This document shows, in pieces, positions 30,963-39,042 of a DNA stretch of 64,000 nucleotides; within the stretch, counting starts at the first letter, position 1, and every line of letters starts with the position of its first letter. Position numbers and translations under genes: made by a program. The notes beneath the pieces were generated by a model. That model ran no database searches, was not told the DNA's origin, and saw only the letters and a program-made list of their open reading frames with translations. Location: assembly GCF_003952025.1 (NCBI RefSeq), contig NZ_QXGI01000003.1, forward strand, positions 186,001 through 250,000, written 5' to 3'. Source of the DNA: Bifidobacterium castoris (lineage in GTDB: Bacteria > Actinomycetota > Actinomycetes > Actinomycetales > Bifidobacteriaceae).

Positions 30963-33659
30963 GTGCCCCAGACAAACGAACACACGACCACGTCGGCGAC
31001 GCGTCCGGACGCTCGCGCAAGCGGAGCGGAACACGACGTCCGGCGCGGCGGCACGCTGCGCATGCGCAAGTGGGGATACCGCCACGCGTCACGTGAACGA
31101 TTCGCCGTGCGAGGCCTCGACCTGACGATTGAGGCGGGCGAGCATGTGCTGCTGCTCGGAGCGTCGGGAATCGGCAAATCGACGATACTCGAAGGAGCCG
31201 CGGGACTGCTCGGCGACGAGGACGCGGCCACGCTCGCCGAACACGACGGCGACGAGCCGGTCATGGACGCGGACGGCGGCGTCACCGAAGGCGCCATCGA
31301 CATCGACGGGATCGAGGTGCACCGCGCGCGCGGTGCGGTCGGACTCGTGCTCCAGGACCCGGACGCGCAGGCGATCTTTCAGCGGATCGGCGACAATGTG
31401 GCGTTCGGTCCGGAGAACCTCGATGTGCCACGGGACGAGATATGGGAGCGCGTCGACGGGTCGCTCGCCGCAGTCGGACTCGGAGGACTACAGCTCGACC
31501 GCTCCGTCATGCATCTGTCGGGGGGACAGATGCAGCGCCTCGCACTCGCCGGCGCGCTCGCGATGGAACCGAAGGTGCTGCTGCTCGACGAGCCGACGGC
31601 GAACCTCGACCCCGACGGCGTCGTGCAGATCGTCGGCGCCGTACGGGACGTGCTCGAGCGTACCGGATGCACGATGATGCTCGTCGAGCATCGCGCGGAC
31701 CGCTGGATTGAACTCATCGACCGCGTCGTCGTGCTCGGACTCGAGAGGGACGACGACGAGCGCGCCGTCAATCAGGAGGGATACGACGACGAGATCGCGC
31801 GCGACGGCTTCCGCAACACGGTCGTCATCGCGGACGGCACGCCGGACGAGGTCTTCGGCGACGACACGATCGATTTCGCCGAACTCGGCATCTGGGTGCC
31901 CCAACGCTACCGGCGGCGTGGCGACGAGATCGAGCGGATGCACGTCGACGGCGAACCCGGGTGCGATCCCGCGAGCGGCCGCGGCGACGTCGTGCTGGGC
32001 ACCGACGACCTCGGCATCGGCAGGAACGGCGACGCCATCGCCGAACACATCGGCATGTCGTTCCGACCCGGGCAGATCACGGCGCTCGTGGGCGCGAACG
32101 GCGCCGGCAAATCGACGTTGTCGCTCACGCTCGCGGGACTGCTCGAGCCGGTCGTCGGGCGCGTCGTGGCCGGAGCGGCGCTCGCCGAGGGGGCGCGCGG
32201 CGCGTGGCCGATCGACTGGAGCTCGACGGAGCTCGCGTCGCGCATCTCATACGTGTTCCAGAATCCGGAGCACCAGTTCGCGTGTTCGAGCGTTCTCGAC
32301 GAGGTCATGCTTGGCCCGCGGCGCACCGGCGTCGACGAGGAGACGGCGCGGGCGCGTGCACGGGAGCTGCTCGGGCGGTTCCACCTCGCGCGGTACGCGG
32401 ACGTGAACCCGTACACGCTCTCGGGCGGCGAGAAACGGCGGCTCACCGTGGCCGCCGCGCTTGCCGCCGCGCCGAAGGTGCTCATCCTCGACGAGCCGAC
32501 CTTTGGGCAGGACAGGCGCACATGGATGCAGATCGTGCGTCTCATCCTGGGTCTGCGCGGCGACGGCGTGAGCATCATCGTCGTGACGCACGACCGCGAA
32601 CTGGTGACCGCGCTCGGCGCGCGCGTCGTCGAACTCGTCGCCGCCGGCGCCCCCACACTCGGCGCCGGCGATATCACGGCGGACGATGCTACCGGTAGCG
32701 GCATGGAGGATGCCGCCCGTAACCGGAAGACGACGGATTCGCAGGCGGCGCAGACGTCGCTGGAGACAGAAGACCGTACAGAAGACCGTGTCGCCCGTAA
32801 CAACGGGACGACGGCTTCGGCGGATGCGGCGATGCACGGCGAGCAGGTCGTGCGGGTGAGCGCGGTCAATGAACGGCGCGATCGCATCCGGCCGGCGAGC
32901 CGTTCGCCGTATCTGGCGTCGCTCAACCCGGTGTTCCGGCTCGGCGGCGCGTTCCTGGCATCGCTGCCGCTGCTGCTCAGCCTCGATTGGGTCTCGGCCA
33001 CGGTCGCGCTCGTCGCGGAATTCCTCGTGCTGATGGCCATCGGCTTCACGCCGTGGCGCGTGATCCGGTCGACGTGGCCAATCTTCATCGGCGCGCCGGG
33101 TTCGGCGCTCGCCGTGCTGCTGTACGGCAAGCAGGGCGGCGACGTCTGGTGGCAGTGGGGATGGATCGCCGTCACCGATCGTTCCGCCCAGCTGGCGCTC
33201 GCCACGGCGCTGCGCATCCTCGCGATCGGCATTCCGGCTATCATCGCAGTGCTCGGCATCGACGCGACCGATCTGGCTGACGGGTTCAGCGAGCTGCTCC
33301 ATCTGCCCGATCGTTTCGTCTACGGCGGATTGGCGGGGATGCGGCTGTTCTCGGTGCTTCAGGATGATTGGACGGCGCTCACGGCGTCGAGACGTTCGCG
33401 TGGACTCGGCGACGACAACAGGTTCGCCGCGTTCTTCCCGCAGGCGTTCGCGCTGCTCGTGCTGTCCATCCGCAGGTCGACGACGCTCGCGACGGCGATG
33501 CAGGCGCGCGGTTTCGGCGGGGGCGCCCCGCGCAGCCATGCGCGTGTGAGCGAGGTGCACGCGCGCGACTGGTGGTTCCTTATCGGCTGCGCGGCGCTGC
33601 CGACGATCGCGCTGGTGTGCGCGGGGCTCGCCGGGACCTTCTCGTTCATGGGCAACTGA
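30963..33659 (+). CDS. Fused ECF transporter ATPases and T component (YkoD-YkoC fusion)
   Basis: 898 residues in three parts. ATPase 1 has Walker A GASGIGKST (about 66), LSGGQMQR (about 185) and LLLDEPTANLD. ATPase 2 has GANGAGKST (about 377), LSGGEKRR (about 486) and LILDEPTFGQD. After a low-complexity linker (about 565-640) comes a membrane T component with several helices and the two EcfT-type ARG coupling motifs (SRRSRGLG and MQARGFGG). In Bacillus the same functions are split between YkoD and YkoC. It should power YkoE and probably the second YkoE at 12651. GTG 30963 has AAAGGAAA upstream. Confidence 0.9.
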   Translation: MPQTNEHTTTSATRPDARASGAEHDVRRGGTLRMRKWGYRHASRERFAVRGLDLTIEAGEHVLLLGASGIGKSTILEGAAGLLGDEDAATLAEHDGDEPVMDADGGVTEGAIDIDGIEVHRARGAVGLVLQDPDAQAIFQRIGDNVAFGPENLDVPRDEIWERVDGSLAAVGLGGLQLDRSVMHLSGGQMQRLALAGALAMEPKVLLLDEPTANLDPDGVVQIVGAVRDVLERTGCTMMLVEHRADRWIELIDRVVVLGLERDDDERAVNQEGYDDEIARDGFRNTVVIADGTPDEVFGDDTIDFAELGIWVPQRYRRRGDEIERMHVDGEPGCDPASGRGDVVLGTDDLGIGRNGDAIAEHIGMSFRPGQITALVGANGAGKSTLSLTLAGLLEPVVGRVVAGAALAEGARGAWPIDWSSTELASRISYVFQNPEHQFACSSVLDEVMLGPRRTGVDEETARARARELLGRFHLARYADVNPYTLSGGEKRRLTVAAALAAAPKVLILDEPTFGQDRRTWMQIVRLILGLRGDGVSIIVVTHDRELVTALGARVVELVAAGAPTLGAGDITADDATGSGMEDAARNRKTTDSQAAQTSLETEDRTEDRVARNNGTTASADAAMHGEQVVRVSAVNERRDRIRPASRSPYLASLNPVFRLGGAFLASLPLLLSLDWVSATVALVAEFLVLMAIGFTPWRVIRSTWPIFIGAPGSALAVLLYGKQGGDVWWQWGWIAVTDRSAQLALATALRILAIGIPAIIAVLGIDATDLADGFSELLHLPDRFVYGGLAGMRLFSVLQDDWTALTASRRSRGLGDDNRFAAFFPQAFALLVLSIRRSTTLATAMQARGFGGGAPRSHARVSEVHARDWWFLIGCAALPTIALVCAGLAGTFSFMGN
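32680..32815. repeat. Dispersed-motif units inside the YkoDC linker
   Basis: GCTACCGGTAGCGGC (about 32688), GCCGCCCGTAACC (about 32715) and GTCGCCCGTAACAA (about 32790) encode the linker between ATPase 2 and the membrane domain, keeping the frame. Confidence 0.75.
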
Positions 33660-33699
33660 ACGGTCTCCGGGGGATCGATTCGTCGGACGGAACCGTCGT

Positions 33700-33812
33700 G
33701 CCGGCGTACCACGGCGCTACCGGTAGCGGCTGGTCCGGTCTGCCGCCGTAAGCGACGAGGGTGCGGATCGCTTACCGGCGGCGGCAATGGATGGGCACCG
33801 CCGGTAAGCGCA
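33700..33812. repeat. Dispersed-motif units and hairpin between two convergent genes
   Basis: CTACCGGTAGCGGC (about 33718) and GCCGCCGTAAGC (about 33742) precede a facing pair CGCTTACCGGCGG / CCGCCGGTAAGCG spanning 33769-33810. It could act as a bidirectional terminator for ykoDC and the convergent ATPase gene. Confidence 0.75.
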
Positions 33813-33826
33813 CTTTGGCGGATCGT

Positions 33827-34540
33827 TCAGCGCGGCTGCGGATTGAGCTTGAACACCGTATCCGATTGCGCGGCGATCTGCGGGCTGTGCGTGACGATGA
33901 TGACGCAGCGGCCGTCCTTGTGCGCCAGGTCGGTGAAGATCCTCATGATGTCCGCCTGCGTCGCACCGTCGAGATTGCCGGTCGGTTCGTCGGCGATGAT
34001 GACATGCGGGTCGTCGCTCAGCGCGCGGGCGATCGCCACGCGCTGCTGCTCTCCGCCGGACAGATGCAGGATGCGTTCGCCCGCGTATCGTTCGGGAAGA
34101 TGCACCTGCCTGAGCAGATCGAGCGCGATCTCCTTCTTCGGGCGGTCGAAGCGCTTGCCGGAAGCGTCCATCGTCAGCATGATGTTCTCCAGCACGGTGA
34201 GCTGCGGCAGCAGGTTGAAGCTCTGGAAGATGACGCCGATGTCGCGGCTGCGGTAGCGGTAGCGGTCCATCGTCGCCAGATCGCGGCCATCGAAGAGCAC
34301 GGCGCCCCCGGTCGGGGTGGTCAGTCCGCTGATCAGCGACAACAGCGTCGTCTTGCCGGCTCCCGACGGGCCGACGATCGACGTCACTTCGCCGCTGCGG
34401 AACGATGTGCTGATGTGGCTGATGACGTTTCGGCCGCCTTTCGCGTAGGCGTAGCTCACGTCGTCCAGGACGAGTACCGGGTTACGGGCGGCGGCCTCGT
34501 CGTGCGCCGCGTTCGTCTGCTCTACGGGTGCCTTCGTCAT
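33827..34540 (-). CDS. ABC transporter ATP-binding protein, MacB/LolD type
   Basis: 237 residues with Walker A GPSGAGKTT, IFQSFNLLPQLTVLEN (the usual MacB/LolD Q-loop region), LSGGEQQR, Walker B VIIADEPTGNLD and VTHS. It forms the ATPase for the permease encoded upstream on the same strand. AAGGAG precedes ATG 34540. Residues about 4-22 are a low-complexity extension encoded partly by dispersed-motif units (GTTACGGGCGGCGGC, CTACGGGTGCC). Confidence 0.92.
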   Translation of the reverse strand: MTKAPVEQTNAAHDEAAARNPVLVLDDVSYAYAKGGRNVISHISTSFRSGEVTSIVGPSGAGKTTLLSLISGLTTPTGGAVLFDGRDLATMDRYRYRSRDIGVIFQSFNLLPQLTVLENIMLTMDASGKRFDRPKKEIALDLLRQVHLPERYAGERILHLSGGEQQRVAIARALSDDPHVIIADEPTGNLDGATQADIMRIFTDLAHKDGRCVIIVTHSPQIAAQSDTVFKLNPQPR

Positions 34541-34850
34541 GATGTGCTCCTTCGGATTCGATATGCGTTCGATATGTGAGTGATGATTGACGGATGCGGA
34601 CGCCGTCGACGGCGTCCGCTGCGGATGATGGATGTGCTACCGGCAGCGGCCGCCGGAAGCACGGCAAACCGCTGCCGCCATAGCGCGGTCGCCACCGCCG
34701 GCGCATCCGGGGGAGTGGCGCTGCCGGCGGCACCGCTGTGCATGCTGCCGGTAACGGCGCCGTCGGCACGCCGCCGGACGCCGGCGGGCCGGAAGGCGCC
34801 GGCCTGGACGGCGGTGGGGGTCCGGTCGCGGATGGCGTCGAGACGCGGCG
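34541..34850. repeat. Intergenic dispersed-motif units between ATPase and permease genes
   Basis: CTACCGGCAGCGGC (about 34637), GCTGCCGCCATAG (about 34670), GCTGCCGGCGGC (about 34721) and GCTGCCGGTAACG (about 34744). These separate two genes that would normally adjoin. No other gene seen. Confidence 0.7.
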
Positions 34851-36539
34851 TCATGAACGGTCGGCCAGGATCTGCAGCGGTTCGTATCGCATGACGAACA
34901 CCGCGGCGACCAGTGCCGCCAGTAACGTCAGGCCGAGCCCGACGAGGAGCATCCATCCGAGCGTGGCCCAGTTGACGGTCGCGTTGAGCTTCGCGATCGC
35001 CTGCGAAGCGCTGCCGGCGTCCTTATGCTCGCCGACCTGCTGCTGCCCGTTGTCCGGAGCGTCGCCGGAGGTCGCGTCGCTCGTGGCGCCGGCGCCCGGA
35101 CGCTGCCCGGGGGCCGCCTGCATGTCTCGGCCGAACTGCTCGCGCTGCTGGGCGATTTGCGTGTGCTGCGCCTCGACCTGGGAGGAAAGCAGCGCGTTCG
35201 ACACCGGTACCGATGCGGCCGCCCCGGCACCCACTCCCACCGCTAGTCCGATGAGCGTCACGGCGAGCAGCTCCACCGCGTACTGCGCCGCGACCTTGAC
35301 CTTCTTCACGCCGATCGCCGTGAGCACGCCGATCTCGTATTTGCGCTCGCGGATGTTGAATATCGTCAGCACGACGAGTACCACGGCGCCCACCGTCAGC
35401 ACCACGATGAGCAGCGTCCTCGCGAACTTCGCGAGGTTCTCTATCGGCAGCAGGCTCGATTCGTATTGTTGCACGTCCTGCGAGGTGACCGTGTATTCGT
35501 CGCCGAGCCCCGCCGCCTTCACGTCGCGCACGAACTCGTCGTAATTGGATTTGCCGTCGAACACATAGGTGTAGCTGAGCGTCGCCGCCTGCGTCTGACG
35601 GGCGTTGCCGTGTGCGTCGGTCACGTCGACCGTCTTGTCGGGGGTGAGCCCGAGCTTGTCGAGCGTGGAGACGGATGTGTAGATCGCGTTCGCCGGGTCG
35701 CTCGCCGTCGACGCCATCGGGCCGCCCATCGGCGTCGACGCGTCGCTTGAGTTGCTGTAGACGCCCACGACCTTGAACGTGTACGTCGTGTCCTCGTCGG
35801 CGACGTTCGCGACCGTGATCGAATCGCCGACCTTGACGTCGTTCGCCTGTGCGAGCGTGTCGGAGATGATGACGTCGCCGTCGTCGGCCGTGCCGTAGCC
35901 GAAGACCTGCCCGTCATCCATCGTGAAGACGCCGTTCGGCGCGTTCGCGATGGCCTCGTCGCTGGAGAATCCTACGAGTGAGAAGTCGCCGACCGTCATC
36001 CGTGCGCCGCCGGCGCCCATGCCCTTGCCTTCCTGAGGCGTCTGCGGAAGGTCCTGCGGTGCCGAGGCGCCGCCGTCCGATGACGCATCGTCCTCCGCGT
36101 CGGACGTCTGGTCGGAATCCGCATGTTCGGTGATGACGCCGCCGTTTGAGTCGACCGCATCGATGCCGCCGTCCGTGGCGGCGACGGACGCCGTCTCGAT
36201 GTAATACGACGATGCGACGCCGTATGACTCCTTGGCGTACTGTTCGTAGTCGGCGAGCGTCATCGTCTTGCCGGCCACGGCCTCGCGCATCGCGTCCATG
36301 TCCGGCTTGCCGTCGGCGCCGTCCGAACGTGTTCCGCTCATCAGCGCGCTGCGGTCGAGCGTGATCTGCGCCGAGATCGTCGTGTTCGCGAGCGCATCCG
36401 TTCGCGCCCGCTGCGCCGCCTGCACGATGGCGAGTCCGATGGTGGCCGCCGCGGTGACGATCGCGACGATGATGATCATGAGCGCGCTGCGCCCCTTGTT
36501 GCGGGTGATGTTCCTCAGCGCGTTGGTGATGATGAACAT
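34851..36539 (-). CDS. FtsX-like ABC transporter permease, MacB type
   Basis: 562 residues: N-terminal helix after the family opening MFIITNALRNITRNKGRSALMIIIVAIV, a large outside domain (about 45-370) with an acidic Ser/Asp-rich stretch near residues 130-175, then three helices (LLIVVLTVGAVVLVVLTIF, LAVTLIGLAVGVGAGAAASV, MLLVGLGLTLLAALVAAVFV) ending in FVMRYEPLQILADRS. MacB-type permeases export peptides, lipoproteins or drugs; no adaptor gene is adjacent. GAAGGA precedes ATG 36539. Together with the downstream ATPase it forms one exporter; the substrate cannot be read. Confidence 0.88.
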   Translation of the reverse strand: MFIITNALRNITRNKGRSALMIIIVAIVTAAATIGLAIVQAAQRARTDALANTTISAQITLDRSALMSGTRSDGADGKPDMDAMREAVAGKTMTLADYEQYAKESYGVASSYYIETASVAATDGGIDAVDSNGGVITEHADSDQTSDAEDDASSDGGASAPQDLPQTPQEGKGMGAGGARMTVGDFSLVGFSSDEAIANAPNGVFTMDDGQVFGYGTADDGDVIISDTLAQANDVKVGDSITVANVADEDTTYTFKVVGVYSNSSDASTPMGGPMASTASDPANAIYTSVSTLDKLGLTPDKTVDVTDAHGNARQTQAATLSYTYVFDGKSNYDEFVRDVKAAGLGDEYTVTSQDVQQYESSLLPIENLAKFARTLLIVVLTVGAVVLVVLTIFNIRERKYEIGVLTAIGVKKVKVAAQYAVELLAVTLIGLAVGVGAGAAASVPVSNALLSSQVEAQHTQIAQQREQFGRDMQAAPGQRPGAGATSDATSGDAPDNGQQQVGEHKDAGSASQAIAKLNATVNWATLGWMLLVGLGLTLLAALVAAVFVMRYEPLQILADRS

Positions 36540-37033
36540 GGTCGTCCTTCAATGGTTCATTGATCTGGATTGGTATGCCGACGGATGTCGTATGCCGACA
36601 GCGTAAAGACCCAAGTTGAGTCCGGGCGAATGAATCGCTGGGATAATGCCGAATCGGTGCCGACTGTTTTCTGAAATCTTTCTGTGAATTGGCTGACAGT
36701 GCTTCGTGGCGCCGCACCGGCGGGCGCGTCCTGCGACGCTTCCCCGTCGTCGCCGGTCATCACGTTACCGGCCTGCGCGTTGCCAGCGTCCTACAGGCTA
36801 CCGGTAAGGGCATACGTCATCTGTGGTGCATGCGCTACGGGCTGCGCTCGAGTCGCTTTGGGACGGCATGAGGAAGGGGCGGATGCGTAGGGGGTGCTGC
36901 CGCCCGTAAGGATCAGCAGGAATCAGGAAGAAAAGGATGCCGCCGCCCGTAGTGGGTCATACGCGGCGGCGGGTGCTACCGAGGCATGCGTCCGGCTGCG
37001 GACAGGACGGGGTATCACGGTAGTGTGGCGGGT
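36540..37033. repeat. Intergenic region with dispersed-motif units
   Basis: The first 200 bases, less GC-rich, presumably hold the permease promoter. From about 36765 come GTTACCGGCCTGC, GGCTACCGGTAAGG, GCTACGGGCTGC, GCCGCCCGTAAGG (about 36900) and GCCGCCCGTAGTG (about 36941). TAGTGT at 37021-37026 is a possible -10 for the methyltransferase gene. No gene seen. Confidence 0.65.
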
Positions 37034-37903
37034 ATGCCGATCGACAACCATGTAATCACGAACACGAGATCCGAACGCGTGCGTAGGCTCGGCGAGCTTG
37101 CATCCCGTAAGCACAGGGAGCGAAGCGGGCGGTTCATCATCGAGGGGCCGCAGGCGGTGCGCGAAGCGCTCACCTGGCAGCCCGACGTCGTGCGCGACCT
37201 GTACGTCGCCGCGGACGGGGACGCCCCTGACGCGGCGTTCGCGAACGCGACCGTCGCGTCCCTCGCGGGACTCGCGATGGGCGAGGGCGTCTATGTGCAC
37301 AAAGCCACCCGTAACGTCATCGACCATGTGAGCCGGGACGCGCAGGGCGTGTTCGCGGTCGGCGACCTCGAACGGTGCCGCGAACGGCTGTCGGCACCGC
37401 CCGAGACGCCGCGTCCGTTCATCGCCGCGTTCTGGCAGGTGCGCGACCCCGGCAACGCGGGCACCGTCATCCGCAGCGCCGACGCCGCCGGATGCGACGC
37501 CGTCGTCCTCGTCGGCGACTGCGTCGACGTGTTCAATCCGAAGGTCATCCGCGCGACGACCGGCTCTCTTTTCCATCTGCCGGTGATGCGCATGGACGAG
37601 GACGCGTTCTTCGCGATGTGCGACGCCCGCAAGGCGACCGTCATCGCGGCCGACGTGTACGGAACGGAGGGCATGCCGCCCGTAGGCCTTCCCGACCTCG
37701 TTCGGCAGGGGGACGGGCAGGACGGGGCGAAGGCCGTCCTCTTCGGCAATGAGGCGCGCGGACTCGACGACGCGCTGCTGTCGCGCGCCGACGTCGTCTG
37801 TTCGATTCCGATCTACGGGAAGGCGGAGTCGCTCAACCTCGGCACGAGCGCGGCGGTCATGCTGATGACGTTGGCTATGTCGAGTCGTATTGAAAGAATG
37901 TGA
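37034..37903 (+). CDS. TrmH/SpoU family RNA 2'-O-ribose methyltransferase
   Basis: 289 residues. An N-terminal substrate-binding region (RRLGELASRKHRERSGRFIIEG) precedes the SPOUT methyltransferase domain with its three motifs: VRDPGNAGTVIRSADAAG (about 140), VLFGNEARGLDD (about 237) and SIPIYGKAESLNLGTSAAVML (about 255). It methylates a ribose in rRNA or tRNA using SAM; the exact site is unknown. It lies directly upstream of pheST, a common arrangement in this group. Short copies of CCCGTAA also occur inside the gene (for example about 37308), at positions where they encode conserved-looking sequence. Confidence 0.92.
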   Translation: MPIDNHVITNTRSERVRRLGELASRKHRERSGRFIIEGPQAVREALTWQPDVVRDLYVAADGDAPDAAFANATVASLAGLAMGEGVYVHKATRNVIDHVSRDAQGVFAVGDLERCRERLSAPPETPRPFIAAFWQVRDPGNAGTVIRSADAAGCDAVVLVGDCVDVFNPKVIRATTGSLFHLPVMRMDEDAFFAMCDARKATVIAADVYGTEGMPPVGLPDLVRQGDGQDGAKAVLFGNEARGLDDALLSRADVVCSIPIYGKAESLNLGTSAAVMLMTLAMSSRIERM

Positions 37904-37968
37904 AGTCGTTAAAACGTTGGAATGACGCGATTTCGCGCCAAAAGACGCCTGTTGATGAAAGGTAACTC

Positions 37969-39036
37969 GTGGCAGGGAACACGCAATTCGATGCCGATGC
38001 GGTGCAGCAAGCCGTCGCCGAAGGCATCGCCGCAATCGAACAAGCCTCCAGCATGGAGACTCTCAAGGCCATCCGCAGCAAGTACGCCGGCGCGCAGTCG
38101 GCGATGACGCTCGCCAGCAAGGCGATCGGCTCGCTCGACAAGGATCAGAAGAAGGAGGCCGGCAAGCTCATGGGCAAGCTGCGCGCCGACTTCGGCCGCG
38201 CGTACGGCACGAAGGAGGCCGAGGTCAAGGCCGCCGAGGAGGCCGCCGAACTCGCCTCCGAGACGGTCGACATGACGCTGCCCGTACGCCGCAAGCCGCT
38301 CGGCGCGCGCCATCCGCTGCCCAAGCTCATGGAGGACATCGAGGACTTCTTCGTCGGCATGGGCTGGCAGATCTCCGACGGCCCGGAGGTCGAGACCGAA
38401 TGGTTCGACTTCGACGCGCTCAACTTCGGCCCCGACCATCCGGCGCGCCAGATGCAGGACACCTTCTACGTCAAGGGCAGTCAGGCCAAGGACGCCGCGG
38501 GCTTCGTCGGTTCGAACATGATCCTGCGCACGCAGACCTCCTCCGACCAGGTCCGCGGCCTGATCGGCCACGGCGTCCCGCTGTACATCGCCTGCCCGGG
38601 ACGCGTGTTCCGCACCGACGAGCTCGACGCGACGCACACGCCGGTCTTCCACCAGGTCGAGGCGCTCGCCGTCGACAAGGACCTGACGATGGCCGACCTC
38701 AAGGGCGTGCTCGACAAGCTCGCCGTCGCGATGTTCGGCCCGGAGGCGAAGAGCCGCCTGCGCCCGAGCTACTTCCCGTTCACCGAGCCGAGTGCCGAGA
38801 TCGACCTGTGGTTCCCCGACAAGAAGGGCGGCCCGGGCTGGATCGAATGGGGCGGCTGCGGCATGGTCAACCCGAACGTGCTGCGTTCGGCCGGCATCGA
38901 CCCGGACGACTACACCGGATTCGCGTTCGGCGTCGGCGTGGAGCGCACGCTGCTGCTGCGCCACGATATCAACGACATGCACGACCTCGTCGAAGGCGAC
39001 GTGCGTTTCAGCGAACAGTTTGTGATGGGGGAGTGA
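37969..39036 (+). CDS. pheS: Phenylalanyl-tRNA synthetase alpha subunit
   Basis: 355 residues, class II synthetase catalytic subunit. An N-terminal coiled coil (about 1-90) is followed by the core with HPLPKLMEDIEDFFVGMGW, the motif 2 region (FRTDELDATHTPVFHQVEALAVD) and the motif 3 region FGVGVERTLLLRHDI. It charges tRNA-Phe as an alpha2-beta2 enzyme with PheT. GTG 37969 has GAAAGG upstream. pheT begins six bases after the stop. Confidence 0.97.
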   Translation: MAGNTQFDADAVQQAVAEGIAAIEQASSMETLKAIRSKYAGAQSAMTLASKAIGSLDKDQKKEAGKLMGKLRADFGRAYGTKEAEVKAAEEAAELASETVDMTLPVRRKPLGARHPLPKLMEDIEDFFVGMGWQISDGPEVETEWFDFDALNFGPDHPARQMQDTFYVKGSQAKDAAGFVGSNMILRTQTSSDQVRGLIGHGVPLYIACPGRVFRTDELDATHTPVFHQVEALAVDKDLTMADLKGVLDKLAVAMFGPEAKSRLRPSYFPFTEPSAEIDLWFPDKKGGPGWIEWGGCGMVNPNVLRSAGIDPDDYTGFAFGVGVERTLLLRHDINDMHDLVEGDVRFSEQFVMGE

Positions 39037-39042
39037 TACCCA

